Counted from the stretch's first letter, positions 12,975 through 25,457 are shown. The stretch is 64,000 nucleotides of DNA from Adineta ricciae (GCA_905250025.1 CAJNOJ010000068.1:1-64000), one strand, 5' to 3'. Translations and numbers: made by a program. Notes: generated from the sequence alone by a model not told the origin.

Positions 12975-14055
12975 CTAGAATCAATTTGGCTAAGTTTATT
13001 AAGCAATAAGGAGTAGGATAGAGGGCGGATGATAAAAAGAGAAATTGGCCCGTTGTCCTAATTTATAGTTCTCTTATCAAATAGTTCGTTTCAGTTCCAT
13101 GAATTAGTTTCCGGTCGGTATTGGTCGTTTTGTCATATTCTCAACGGATATATCTAACTCGAAAAGTGAATATGACTAGGTAATTATGTGCATAGAATGA
13201 GCAGTGCTTCTTTGCACAAGTGGACTAGCTAAGGGTGAGGAGAAGAAAATTGCTTCCTTGCCCCTAAAAGAAAATGGCTAGATCCATCCATGCCCTTTGA
13301 TTTATTTTTGGGTGTTTCCATGGGAAAGCACCAGGTCCATTCGGCGACCACCTCCGATTTCGACGAAACTTTCTGGATTTGCAGAGCTTTTCAAGCTGAG
13401 CATTTTGATATAAAACTTTTTTCGATTTGACCTTTCTTTCGAGGAGATATAGATCAAATACTAAGAGCACCATTTTTGATTTTTTGAAATTTCTTGAAAA
13501 ATGAAAAGCTGACGTTTTACCGAAAAACTCGCGATATTTCATCATAGCTTCCTCGAATTTCAAAGCCAATGGCATATTCGGAATCCTCAAGAGAAACTGC
13601 ATCAGAATACGTGAAAATGTTTATTTTTCTCGTAGACTTTTTATCTTCTACCGCGTCCGCAATATTGACTTCCGAGCCCTCAAATCCCGAACTTTGTGGA
13701 GAAAAATCTTATCTAAAACCGGAATGAACGGAAGGTTTCAAATAGGCAGTTCGATAGAGAAAAACGAGCTCTACAAAATGTGCTATTTTGTTTCCTGGCC
13801 ACATTCGATTTAGAGTACGAAAAGCACTAAGAACATGCTAAAATCGTCTTTTGCATGGTTTTCCGCACGTTTTTTCAAAAAATGTTTGCTGTTTCACTTA
13901 CGGCATCGAAAGAAATCTGAAGAATCTTGTAGAACTTTTTAAGGTGAACATTTTGGTGATAAAATATTTAACATTTGCACACTTTTTCATAACAAAAAGC
14001 AAGAATAATGCTGATACACGTGTATTGTTCTCAATATTATCATCGAAAAAGTGTN
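12975..14055. other. non-coding stretch between ABC gene and LTR element
   Basis: No convincing gene. ORFs at 13264-13602 (minus) and the part of the plus frame before 14055 (13851-14055) show no recognisable domains and probably belong to a non-coding repeat. The N at 14055 marks a contig join, and the gag N-terminus and any 5' LTR expected here were not identified. Confidence 0.45.
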
Positions 14056-14801
14056 TGAAACCAGCGTTAGTCGAACGATTCACAACTACCGATTCATCAT
14101 CCAAAGTGTTTGAACAGCTCAAAGAACGGAAACAGAAACCCGAAGAAACGGTCACTTCATACTATGACACCATCATCAAATTATGCCACAAGTACGACCC
14201 GACGCTGTCCCAAAGGATGATCATATCATGGTTGGAAAACGGATTATATGAAACCTTGAAGATTCCAGTCAAACGTCAGATGAAATCATTAGCGGAAACG
14301 GCACGCACAGCACAGACATTCTTGAAGATTGCAAAAGCCGAACAAGAATTACAGCATGAAAGTGTCTCCACATTCGAAACAACGACATACACTCCTTATT
14401 TTACTGACACAGTGTCAGCCACATTACCAAAACCAGGACTGGCTTCGTCGAGCACAACACAATCTCTTCCATCATCCGAAGCAAATGCAGCACAAGAAGA
14501 GCCCGATGGTCGACGACGATACGGATACACAGGCGCACGACAACATGCTTCCGTTCGAACACAAGATACATTAACACAACAACGTTCATCAGCATGGAAG
14601 AAGCATGGGGCATCCGACACACAAACCCGGAATAATTTCACGACTCAAGCATCATATGGTAGTTACACACGAAGTACATGTCGCATATGCGGCCGGGGTA
14701 ATCACCGACACGCCGACTGCTATTATAAAAAACCATCCGGATGTTACAAATGCGGGCAATCTGATCATCGACTACGTGATTGCCCGGCGGTTTTCTGCTA
14801 A
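14056..14801 (+). CDS. gag polyprotein fragment with two CCHC zinc knuckles
   Basis: Nucleocapsid/capsid part of the LTR element. A helical capsid-like segment (FEQLKERKQKPEETVTSYYD onward, with repeated hydrophobic positions) is followed by a Ser/Thr/Gln-rich linker and two CCHC knuckles near 14680-14795 (CRICGRGNHRHADC and CYKCGQSDHRLRDC), which bind RNA during packaging. The frame is open further 5' to 13851, but sequence before the N at 14055 does not look like gag. The pol frame starts inside its 3' end (14780), an overlap of about 22 nt, as expected for frameshift expression. Confidence 0.75.
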
Positions 14802-16062
14802 CTGGAACCCATGATGGTGGTGATTCCAGTAACGTAACACAAAATCCATCAACCATCAATTCAACACTAATACAATCATCAACTCCCATCTTTATCAATG
14901 TCCAAGTCAACAACAGAAAACAACACGCTATCATCGACACGGGATCAGCCGTTACCATCATTAGCCAACAGTTATTGAAGAAAATTTACCACAAGAACTT
15001 AATCCTCACGAAAAAATCCCATCGGTCCGCAAACTGTACATCGATCAACATCATTGGTGAAATCAAGCTCGAAGTTAGGATTCAAGGACACAAGACCACC
15101 ATCTTTGCCGACGTCGCTACGAACTTAATAACCGACCTGCTGCTCGGGAACGACTGGATCACAAATAACAATGTCATCATCGATTCACCGCAACGATGCA
15201 TACACATAACCGATCACCATCGTCGAATCAAAGCCACCGCGTTCTTTCTCAAACCGCACGATCTTCAAACACCAGTACTACTCACCGAAGATATCACACT
15301 TCCACCGTATTCGGAAGTTTACATCGATATAAACATCCCGTCACCAAGGAACGTTGCAGATGAAATCATCTTCGAACCCAATCCACACTTCTATTCAAAG
15401 CAGATATTCCCGATCAACGCGTTACTCACAGTCGAAAATCAACGAAGCAAGATAATGATAATTAATGCCAGTGATTAGCGACGGACCTTATCACGAAATA
15501 CCAAATTGGGATACGCATCCAGCAAATCTGACACAATCAATCATCTCGTCTTAACTATACCCGCAAGTCACCAGGAACATGCACAGGCGGCGACACTTTC
15601 GAATGTAAATGAGAGGAATGCTCCATTATCGAAGCGGTCCTGCTATCTACTGTCGAACAAGAAGAGGAAGGTCCCGAATACGGACTTTGCCTGTCGAAAC
15701 AGACAATCGAACGTGCATGAACAACATCAATGTTATGTCTGTCAACAACAGTTCCTATCACGGAACGGCCTACAACAACATCTACGTGATCAATGCTATC
15801 CACAAGACATTCGCGAGAAGATCGAAAAATTAACGATGCACATTAAAAATCAAAGTCAACAAGAAAAGCTCCAACGTATTCTATGGAAGTACGGGAAATT
15901 ATACGACCTCCGACAACCTTCGATTATCAAAAGATTGGCTAGACATGCAATCGAAACGGGTTCACATCCACCTGTCTATGCACCGCCATATCGCGTATCA
16001 TACAAGGATGAACAAATTCAGAAAGAAGAAATTGATAAACTACTACAACAAGGAATAATTCA
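14780..16062 (+). pseudogene. pol N-terminal part: aspartic protease, linker, start of RT
   Basis: The frame begins inside gag and contains a retropepsin-like active site (AIIDTGSAVTIIS, about 14929-14967) and the downstream flap and hydrophobic LLLGNDW block. A TAG at 15476-15478 interrupts the frame; reading continues in the same frame from there. The following linker holds a zinc-finger-like unit (CYVCQQQFLSRNGLQQH, near 15733-15783), then the block before reverse transcriptase (IETGSHPPVYAPPYRVS) and the first RT residues (EIDKLLQQGII). It stops abruptly at the N at 16063, so the polymerase core is absent here. Confidence 0.7.
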
Positions 16063-16063
16063 N

Positions 16064-17097
16064 ACGATACACCGGCGAACGGAGCACACTTCGGTCGAAA
16101 CAAAACCACTCACAAGATCCAACAGCGATATTTTTGGCCAAACATGCATCTCGACATACGAAATCACATTAAGTCTTGCATACCTTGCCTACAGAACAAC
16201 CATCATCGACAAAAACCTCCAGGGTTTTTGAAGCCGATCAAACCACCTGAAGGAGTATGGCAATTGCTGACTATGGATTTTCACGGGCCCATCACACCGT
16301 CTACACAACGAGGAAACAAATACATCATCGCATTGACAGATGTATTATCCAAGTTCGTCATCACCAAAGCAGTACGTGATTGCACTGCAGCAACGGCCGC
16401 ACGATTTATCACCGAAGAAGCAATACTCAAATATGGCACTCCAAAATGTGTTTTGACGGACAACGGAACACACTTCACATCGGCAATGATGAAGGAATTA
16501 TTCAAAAAGATGGGTGTTACACAGCTATATTCCACACCATATCACCCAATGACAAACGGTCAAATTGAGCGATATAACGCTACCATGGATTCAAAGATAG
16601 CAGCACTATCAAACGTCAACAGGACCAATTGGGATGAACAATTGCCGTTCGTTACGTTCAACTACAATACCAGCATCCATACAACAACAGGACACATACC
16701 CTTCGAGCTGATGTATGGCCGAACACCTGTGTTACCATTTGATCAACATGAATCCATCGTCAGTATCGCCGAAGATCCCGACCACGGCAACAAACTCAAA
16801 CGATACTTAGCATCATTAACGAACGACGCCCGGGACAACATTCAACAACAACAGCAGAAATACAAACACCGGTATGACCAGTACCGCATGAATCCGAAGT
16901 ACACCATCAACGATCTGGTGTTAGTCAAAGTGTCCAACTTCCGAAATAAATTCGACATTCGGTACGAAGGACCTTTTCGCGTCGTGCAACAGCTTGACGA
17001 AAAGACATTTATAGTCCAACACGTGAAAAAACACACGTTGACACGACAAGTTACAACCGACGTTCTCCGACCATTGTGCGAACGCAAGAACATGTAA
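16064..17097 (+). CDS. integrase of the LTR element
   Basis: Starts directly after the N with the zinc-binding HHCC module (AHFGRNKTTH ... CIPC), then the rve catalytic core with D (MDFHGP, near 16275), D (LTDNGTHF, near 16454) and E (GQIERYN, near 16558), the D,D-35-E pattern. A GPY/F-like C-terminal module follows (YEGPFRVVQQ). The frame is intact to the TAA at about 17095. It inserts retroelement cDNA into host DNA. The original pol would have been continuous with the upstream part. Confidence 0.85.
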
Positions 17098-17100
17098 CTA

Positions 17101-17537
17101 TCTCTAGTCAAAATATGATTTCTTTTTTTCCATTATCTCCTTCTCTTTTTTCTTTAAGTGGTCACTGACACGGTCGGTGCACACACTCACTTTCCCTTCC
17201 TTATCGTCATTTCTATTTCTTTTCTCCGTACATATGGTTACAGTTATACGATACGTGTTTTTTTCTCTAAAACTATTTGTAATCACGATCTATCAGTATA
17301 AGAATATAAACGTCCAATGGGAATCGTTCCGCTCTGCTCTATATCTTCTCTTAGAATATCCTTCTCATCACACATAATTTTTTTCGTTCTGTCACACACC
17401 ATCTCAAGGGTCTCTTGACGTGAGAATCTGCGAACGATTGGTCAGCAGATTACAATGAATCATTCACTGGATCAAGTTTTGGGAAAATAAGGAGATCAAC
17501 ATAAATAAACAACGGAAAATGAACCTCAATCGGGTTC
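17101..17537. other. spacer between integrase and ORF3
   Basis: Pyrimidine-rich non-coding DNA, probably untranslated sequence between pol and ORF3 of the LTR element. No LTR boundary or primer-binding site was recognised. Confidence 0.4.
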
Positions 17538-18333
17538 ATGTACGATACGCGACGTTTCGAGAGGAGTCTTAACAGATTCCTGCGTAGGTATACATCTGTC
17601 TATTCTAGATCATCTGGTTCGTCAACTGATCAATCGATTTCGCTGGATATTATCGAACATCATCGTCAACTCATCGTCGATTTCGCTGGATATTATCGAA
17701 CATCATCGTCAACTCATCGTCAATCGACTTCGCTGGATATTACCAAATATCATCGTCAACTGGTCGAACAATTATACAATGACAACAAGGAACTCGTGTG
17801 GATCGTCAACCAGTCATTCGCCTCGATACATCTCACCATTACAAAGATTAGATCGGAGAACCCGATCGTGGCAATCCAAGCGAGCAGCCGAGGATGATCG
17901 ACTCGAACGCTTACACAAGGAAGGGAAATGTCACATCTTCGATCCACTTTCGCAGTACCAATGTTATTTCGTGAACAGATGTACATCGTGTGAAGTTCTT
18001 CACGAATTGATTGAACGTTCACAGCAAACAACGGTATTTACGATCGACACAGAAGATCAAACACGACCTTCCCAATCATCTCTACCTGCTCTGATTCAGG
18101 TTGAGTTTGTTTACAAGGATCGGCCGTCAATTTTGATTTTGGTCGAAACATTGTTCCTACCTCAACAACACGAAGAGAAATTTCAGAAGATCAAACAAAT
18201 ATTCAAGCATATTTTCGCAAGAAACAACCAAATTCTCCTGTGGGGAGGAATCAAGGATGAGCTGGCGAAGTTTTACCGGTTCGAATTATTCAATCGAAGC
18301 GACATCGATCAAGTGAACGAACGGAATATCCAA
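17538..18333 (+). pseudogene. ORF3, DEDDy-type 3'-5' exonuclease-like, cut by a gap
   Basis: Two overlapping plus frames. The first (17538-17897) has an Arg-rich start and three tandem copies of a 42-48-bp unit. The second (from 17779) carries the exonuclease-like part: an ARG-rich linker, a Cys pair (NRCTSCEV), and VFTIDTEDQ, which fits the first D-x-E motif of DEDD nucleases, followed by hydrophobic strands and LLWGGIKDELAKF. A frameshift between frames, or an unseen splice, is needed. The sequence ends in an 8-N gap (18334-18341), so later catalytic D and Y residues are not visible. Bdelloid LTR elements and Athena Penelope-like elements are known to carry such an ORF3; membership is inferred from position and motif. 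Confidence 0.6.
17638..17765 (+). repeat. three tandem copies of a 42-48-bp unit inside ORF3
   Basis: Units beginning TTCGCTGGATATTA at about 17638, 17680 and 17728 share TCATCGTCAACT. They lie in the coding start of ORF3 and vary its length in this copy. Confidence 0.7.
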
Positions 18334-18341
18334 NNNNNNNN

Positions 18342-19182
18342 AAGTTTTTCGTATTTATCCAAGCATGTCTCTGTGGATACATCTACTGAAATGTCTTGTA
18401 TGTTTTCGTGGACACATGAAATGATTATTTTAATTGAATTCCTTTACATCGTCATTTCAAACTCACACCCACACACCCTCACCCACACCCTCACCCTCAC
18501 ACCCCACATACTCACCCACACCCACACCCTCACCCTCACACCCCACATCCTCACCCACACCCACACCCTCACCCTCACCCTCAAGATGGTAAAATTTTAG
18601 CGCGAATAAACTTGTTAAAGTTTTACTACGCCTTTTACAGTATTCTCCATGAAAATACGCGCTTTTACACGTTTTTTACAAGAATAAAACGCGTAGAGAC
18701 GAGTCATTATTTTTGTCACTTCCCACGAGAAACGATCCATTTGTCAGGGTGTGGGCAGTTGTAGGCAAGGGAGAAAAAACGATTTCTTCCGATTCTTAGA
18801 ATCAGAAAGAATCTGCTGCTTGCATCTTGAGGATTTGTGTATAAGTGAGCTTAATAATTATGCTATTTAATCCTCACTCTCACCCTTGCATATTGCCATT
18901 ATTATTCGTTTCTACGTGGTTTGTTTACTCAACTTTGTTAAATGTTGTTTGTTTTATTTTATTGATAGAGTGTTGCATGGGATTTTTCTCTCTTCATCAA
19001 ACTCAAATTACGTAGAAAAAAGAAACGAAACGAAACGAAACAGAACAAAATTCATTAAACCAGCATTTTTCATGTTCTTCATATAGTGAAAGATTTTGTT
19101 TTACTATAAACATATCGCATATTTACCATAACACTTATTTGACGACATCAAACGAAATCCAAGAACGAAAATACAAATAGAA
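18342..19182. other. non-coding stretch with telomere-like tract
   Basis: After the 8-N gap there is no gene. It holds the C-rich tract at 18474-18590, an inverted pair CCTCAAGATG (about 18579-18588) and CATCTTGAGG (about 18827-18836), and a short GAAAC run near 19024-19042 before the TRPA-like gene. Confidence 0.5.
18474..18590 (-). repeat. degenerate C-rich tract, TGTGGG-like on minus strand
   Basis: A run built from CCCACA, CACCCT and CACCC units. On the minus strand it contains TGTGGG and AGGGTG units. Bdelloid telomeric repeats are recalled as TGTGGG-type, so this could be an interstitial telomeric tract; it could also be an ordinary microsatellite. It sits just after the broken end of the DEDDy-like ORF. 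Confidence 0.5.
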
Positions 19183-22100
19183 ATGCATTCAAATATCGTA
19201 TTTTCACAAAATGATAACACGATTGATTCAAAGAATCAATTTGAAGAACCAATCGAAAAGACGGCACATCACAATATTATAGTGGAACTGAAACAGGCAA
19301 GAGATTAGTTACTTGTCGTTTCATTCGGATATTCAAGAAGAAACTATTCATTTTTAGATCGCTTGTTCTCCATGTCCAGACGTCGATCCTCAAATAATCA
19401 GCATGTTCAATAAGATACAAAATGGTTATAGTAGAAAACAATTTCGAAACATGGTAAAGAGTCAAATAGGGCATCACTACACTAGTGAGGAAGAGATCGA
19501 GGAAATTGTGGACAAACTAGAAGCATCTCGTGGTTTTAACCAAACGCAGATAAAGGAACGGCTAAATAAAATTCAAAAAGAACATGGCTACAACAAATCA
19601 CAGATGACGAAAATGTTAGAGAAACTCAATGAATCGGATCAGTACGCGATTTTACACTATGGAGTTCTTTTCAATAATGTCCCTTTCTGCCGATGTCTCA
19701 TTGAGATCTACAATTGCAGTAAGATTCTTAAATTTTTTTTTCTACTAAAAGCATAATTATAATTGAATATTATAATTCACAACGAAAAAATCGCTATTCC
19801 CTTCTGTTCCTACTATATTTTCCTCACAGTAGCTCTGCTGACTTGTTGCTAAAAGTTTTGTTTTCTCAAGATGTTAATCTATTTGGTTGGGATGGTGAGA
19901 CACCGTTGCATATTGCTGCTCGCTTAACGGAAATTAATAGGCCGTTACAGACTGTAAGCTATAGTTACTAATATATTCTTTGTTACCGTTAAATGCAATG
20001 AAATTCTTTTTTCTGCTCAGGAGCAGTCATCGATCTTGTTATATCTATTGAACTCGACGAAAGTCAAAATTAACATCGACATACAAGATAGTCAAGGTCG
20101 AACGCCTCTGCATTTCGCAGTCATGTACAACTGTTTTGAAAGTGCCAAATGTCTCATGAAATATGGGGCAAAACTTGACGTAAGTTGCTCTGCATCAGGT
20201 CTTTTCCTATCTAATAATGCTAACAGAAAGCTTAAGCGTCAATATTGACCCAATCTGTCTAGAACATAACATCTGCTTTTAGGTTCCTGACATTCGAGGA
20301 GCCATTCCACTTCACTACGCGTGTCGCTTTCATCAGGATGAGAAGATAATTGAGATGATCCAGCTGCTCAGTCGTGATGAATCTTTATTAGACTACAAAA
20401 CGCGTGATAACAAGCGACCTATTGATGTGGCGGCTGAGCATGGTAATCTTAAAGTTATCCAACATCTCTTGAAATTTAGACAATTAGAAGTTTACAATAA
20501 GAAAGCAGCTGTTATTGATCTAGTGCAAGCAGCTGCCCGCCATCATCAAAACGAAGTCTTATCCTTTCTAAAAAACCAATATCAACATATGCTCAATAGT
20601 TATATCAATACACTTCATTTTGCCTGTCGACAATTACATGGTGATAAAATGATTTCGCATTTGATTAATCGGGAAAGTATAATGTACCAAGACCAACAAA
20701 GTGGCTTTAGTCCATTGATGATAGCTATCCAACATCGACAATTGAAATGTGTTAAAGAACTACTTGCCCATGAAGATTTCACATCAGACGCATTTGAATT
20801 GATTAGTTTCACATCTTTATCCAACGTATTACATATTTGTGCAAAAATCAATCAAGATGAAATCACCTCAGCGATATTTAATTGTCCATATATGTCTGTT
20901 TTTTTAGCAGTTGCTGCCGATGTGCATGGCGATACACCCTTACACGTTTGTGCTCAAGTAGGCAATACACACATGACTCGCCTCTTGCTACATTATATGG
21001 CTCAAAAGAATATTTCGCCCGTAGTACCTATTTCACATCATCCTACATATCGCTCGATGACCAATCTAGATTCCAATGGTCGACCACCAGAAAAGCCTTC
21101 TAATCAAAAGACACGGCAAATCATTTCCCAAACATCACCATTGAATAATCACGTTTGGGCGATGCTGACTAAAAAGAATAATAGCAAACTAATACCACTA
21201 CATGAAGCGATTCATCATGGCCATTTAGATGTTATCAAGGAAATGCTCCAATTTGTTCATGTATCTATGATTAATCAATACGATGATCAGCGGCGCACAA
21301 GCTTGCATATGGCAGCGGAAAAAGGTGAGAAAGAAACGATCACTTTAGTTCAGTAATAGTCTAAAACTGGCAAACAGGAAGGTTGTAACTGCTGAGGAAA
21401 TGTCCACAGAACTCTAAGAATTCATTATTGGATTTACAATTAGTCTTCTATTTCTTCTCTATTCCATCATTTGCAACCGTTTTCGCGTCCACACATTTAT
21501 TGTCCTTGAAATGGTATATTCAAGCAATAGTCGTTACTGCTTTTTTTTACAGGTCATTTAGATATTGTAGAACTTCTTCTCAACCATGGTGCTGATGCAC
21601 ATGCGTGTGATATAAATGATTGCACCCCGTTGCATGATGCCGCACGTTGTAGTATGCAGGAGAATGATAACAAAGAGCGACCGCAATGTATCGAAAGTCT
21701 CGTCAAACATGGTCATGTCAATGTCAACTCCATGAATATTCGGCTAGAGTCACCATTACATATCGCTTGTGAATATGGTTCTAGTGAGCTTTTTACATGT
21801 TTACTTGAACTTGGCGCCAATCTATTCGACACAAATATCGATGGTTATAATTGTCTTGAATTGGCTGTGATAAAAGGGAACGAAGAGGTTGTTCGCTTTT
21901 TAATTCAACACGAGGATGCTCTAGAACTAATGCGCAATGCACAAATTCGAGAAGAAAAACGAAGTTGGAGTTGCTTTTCCACTTGTCATAAGATAGCAGA
22001 TACACCTATGCGGAAACTTATCCGTGAAATGCCCAACATGGCTTTGCTCATGCTCGAAAAATGTTCATTCAAAGTGGGCAACAAAGAAACGAAAGTCTTC

Positions 22101-23880
22101 AATCAGATCTACATTTATGAATTTCTAGACGATCAATATACTGTTAAGGATTGGGAAGAAGGTAAATCATTGATGTTCTTACTTATTTTATGAGCAGTAG
22201 ATCGTTTTTCTCTCGCTCTTGATTAGAAAATAATCGGAAATCTTATGTTTCTTTCAAGGTAATTTTGGAGTGAAGAAGAATATTGACAAGCAAAGTAAAT
22301 TGTACACTTCGAAAACGATCGATCTCGTCACAAATCATCCACTATTTCTAATGGCTTCCTGTGAAGCTACTGATCTTATGGCACATCCACTCAGTACTTA
22401 TCTTGTACAGCAAAAGTATAACAAATTCGGCATTTATCTCTACTGTTTCTTCATCCTTTTCTATATTATCTACCTCGCCATTTTCACTACAGTCGCATTA
22501 CGCACAGACCATCCACAAGCGTACTACGATCTTGCAAATATAAACAGTTTTGACAATAGTTTATGCTATAATGTTTCTCAAGTACTTCTGTCAGGATCAG
22601 TAGGCTTAGGTGGTAGGAAGGAAACTGCTGACTATGTCCTGAAATATATTCTGTACGTTCTAATCTGGTGTCATGTGTTCAAAGATTTATGCATGATTAT
22701 TGAAATTAGTCAAGTTTATGTCATGAAAACTTTTGGCCATTGGCTGGAAATCGCTGCTGTTGTGTTGGCCTTCGTTTTTGTCTATGACCAAAAATACCAA
22801 ACGAATTTGACCTTTCGTTGTCCTCTTCAGTGGGAAATTGGAGCATTTGCCTTACTTCTCAGCTGGTTAGCTCTATTGCAGTACGTTCGATTTCTGCCGA
22901 TCGTCGGTCTTTACGTTGCCATGCTTACGGTTATTCTGAGAAAATTTATGAAGTTTTTGATTATACTTGTTATATTGATTAGCGGGTTTGCATTGAGTTT
23001 TCATATGGTCTTTCAAAACTTCAAACCATTCAAAAATACAGGTCTTTCTTACTTTAAGGCAGGTCTGTTTGAATAATCTTCTTTTATTTCTATTAATTGT
23101 TTATCTTTCTGAATTACTATGTAGCAATGATGGTATCGGGAGAACTCGATTTTGACGATTTCATGTACAACGATGATACAGAAGCCTATTATAAGGTGGC
23201 CTACGTCATTTATATTCTTTTCGGTGTTGTCATGACAATTTTTGTCACTAATCTTCTTATTGGTAAGAAACATTGCTTTTTAAGAGAAGAGAACGACAAA
23301 GAGAAAGACCTCAAATAGTTTTCAGATAGCATGAAAATCAAATATTTCTGACATATGTTTTTCACAATCGTCGGATACTTTTCATCTTTACTTGTCCTTG
23401 TTTCTGTGGTGTTTCATTTTGCACATGTGGCATCATCAGCCACTTGTAACTCTCTAAGCAATCTTTGACGGATGAACTAATTGAGGAATGGTATTTGTTT
23501 TTCTTATAGGACTGGCCGTTGGTGAGATTCCACCTCTGATGAAACAGGCCGAAGATCATGTCAATTTGATATTTTTTCAACTTGTCGCGGAGTGTGAAAT
23601 TTTTCGATACCAATTAGCTTGGGTATTGTGTCGTAGTGATATGAATGATGCTATCGCTTACAGTTATCAAGATTTGAAGAGAATACCTTGGTATAAACGA
23701 TTAAAACGCTGGATACTGACACGCTGTGGAACTTCGGTCAATGATGATGATCAATCAGAGTCTACTATGAATGAAATGCTAGAACAACATACTTTATTAC
23801 TTCAAGACCTCAAGAAAAAGATGTTAGTCTTGGTTGAACAAAGCAAACCCTCAACTGCGAACAGACAACTTCAACACTGA
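19183..23880 (+). CDS. TRPA-like cation channel with ankyrin repeats, 9 exons
   Basis: A 1231-residue TRP channel of the TRPA type, probably a plasma-membrane chemosensory or thermosensory Ca2+-permeable channel. Exons 19183-19296, 19358-19718, 19856-19953, 20021-20179, 20283-21324, 21553-22161, 22259-23062, 23125-23262, 23510-23880 join in frame; the sum is 3696 nt. The first intron would use a GC donor (CAG|GCAAG). The N-terminus has two short repeat-like helical units (GYSRKQFRNM, GYNKSQMTKM), then ankyrin repeats with the TPLH-type turn (GETPLHIAAR, RTPLHFAV, GDTPLHVCAQ, ESPLHIACEYG and others). Six membrane segments follow, with a pore loop between S5 (FLIILVILISGFALSF) and S6 (YILFGVVMTIFVTNLLIG). 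The S6 end continues LAVGEI, a TRPA-like feature, and a coiled C-terminus ends at TGA 23880. No frameshift seen. The start at 19183 is the first ATG with an open 38-codon exon; the next ATG, at 19403, is the alternative. Confidence 0.85.
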
Positions 23881-24658
23881 TCTACTAACTAACATTAGTG
23901 ATCTTCTGTATAAACTTTATTATAAAAAATATCTTTAAATTTCCACATTTTTCTCCTAACTAGTTATGTCAACTTTCTCAGCCGTACTCTAAAAACTGAG
24001 TTTTTAATTTTTGTCGTCTGTTGCGATTATTTCCGTCATTATTTGATGGTTTCAAGCGAGAAATGTCTCAAAAGATACACATATTTTCTCTATATAATAT
24101 AGATGTGAACATGGATGGATATATTTCTAATCTTTCATTCTCAGAAGAAAGTAATTTATTCCTTAATCATTTTAAAATAAAGATACCGACATCACTTGCT
24201 ATTATTTCGAAGATGATAAATCATTATCGTGATAATTAACATATTTTTATCTAAAAATCTTCTCATCTATATATTTTATATTTTTATTTCAAGATTAATT
24301 ATCATCAGAGTATATCATTTTTCTTTGGTACGCAATGCTCTTTGCATAGTATTCATGAGATTTAAAAAGAACGACTCATATGCTGTTACTCTAATATAAT
24401 GGATAATGAATTAATTCTCTTTCATTTACGTAGATTAAATACGATAATTATTTTTTTTATACGCTGATTTATTGATGAATAAACAAACAAATAATAATGT
24501 TTCTTTTTTTCTTTTGTATAAAGAAAGGTAATTATTGAGCAGTAGTTACAGGTTTTCGTGAAGTAGCTGTTTGATTGTATTTTATGTTATACATAGCTAT
24601 TGGTTTTGGAGTAACTACAGAATGTTTTTCCAAAAATACAAAGCATTTTTACACTTTT
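23881..24658. other. no gene recognised
   Basis: AT-rich intergenic DNA after the TRPA-like gene. A 72-codon plus ORF (24021-24239) has no recognised motif and is probably chance. Confidence 0.5.
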
Positions 24659-25012
24659 TTAAAAATCAGGTAATGAGAAAACAGTTGCAAATGGTGTAAA
24701 TAAAATAATCCAATAAAGAAAAAATAAACTATCGTTATAATAACTTGATCGTATAGTGCTTGGTACTAAACCACTAACATATAAAGTATACATTATTATA
24801 ACTGGTAAATCTAATATAATATAAATTATTGATATTGGTATTAATTGACTTGCCATTTTTTTATAATTTCTCCATTGAATTCTTTGTTGAATACGATAAC
24901 ATGTATAAATAACACGAATGATTAATGTTATACTAAATATAGAAATAATAATTGCTGGTAATATTCTATGAATAATTCCATCCAATAAAGCTAACCATTG
25001 AATATAAATAAA
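24659..25012 (-). pseudogene. rhodopsin-family GPCR 3' fragment
   Basis: The frame gives three hydrophobic helices with a basic loop between the first two (YRIQQRIQWRNYKK), the pattern of TM5, intracellular loop 3, TM6 and TM7 of a class A receptor as found in the large bdelloid GPCR families. An ILFTP motif stands in the TM7 position where NPxxY-type motifs usually lie. Upstream residues MRVSLDER come from the transposon end at 25013-25053, so TM1-TM4 are missing. No N-terminal half was found further right. Confidence 0.55.
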
Positions 25013-25053
25013 ATAACGCTCGTCGAGGGAGACTCGCATTACCCTCGACTGAT
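25013..25053 (-). mobile_element. transposon 3'-type hairpin end (copy E)
   Basis: On the minus strand the sequence reads CAGTCGAGGG, loop, CCCTCGAC, then GAGCGTTATT. The 8-bp stem GTCGAGGG/CCCTCGAC is perfect (25022-25029 with 25042-25049). The same layout ends the Helitron region at 46463-46505. It marks the insertion boundary in the GPCR fragment. Confidence 0.6.
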
Positions 25054-25457
25054 TGGGTTATACTTCAGATAAAACTTGTGCTTCCAAATGATGTCTCGAG
25101 AACGGTCCTCGTCAATTTCAACCTTTTTCAAAACTAACCAAACAACTGTCATCGTTCTTGTTATTTGTGTAATGTCCATTATTTATGATCATTTTTCGCA
25201 CATGAAACAGCAGTCTGCCATGAATAGCNATTCTCCTACTATCACAAATACAAGTTACATTACATTCTGAGAATGAATCTTTCAGTTTCGATGTATGATA
25301 CATTTCCTTGCACATTTGGAGTTATGAAAAACTTTTACCTAATCTTTGTTCTACTCATAATGAAATTCTCTTATGGGCCGTTGACCTCAGGGTTCAACGT
25401 ACGTTTAACATCGACCCTATCTCACATGTCCTCACCCTCTCAACCAACATCCAGCCT

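Larger units (their letters stand above)
14056..17100 (+). mobile_element. Ty3/gypsy-type LTR retrotransposon, internally collapsed
   Basis: Order gag, protease, start of RT, integrase fits Ty3/gypsy. The 5' boundary is a single N (14055) and most of RT plus RNase H is missing at another single N (16063). LTRs were not identified. The DEDDy-like ORF that follows (17538-18333) probably belongs to the same element. An in-frame stop at 15476-15478 also interrupts pol. Confidence 0.75.

Noticed and set aside
14396-14961. Minus-strand ORFs across gag
   Set aside because: Antisense shadows of gag and the pol start; no motif.
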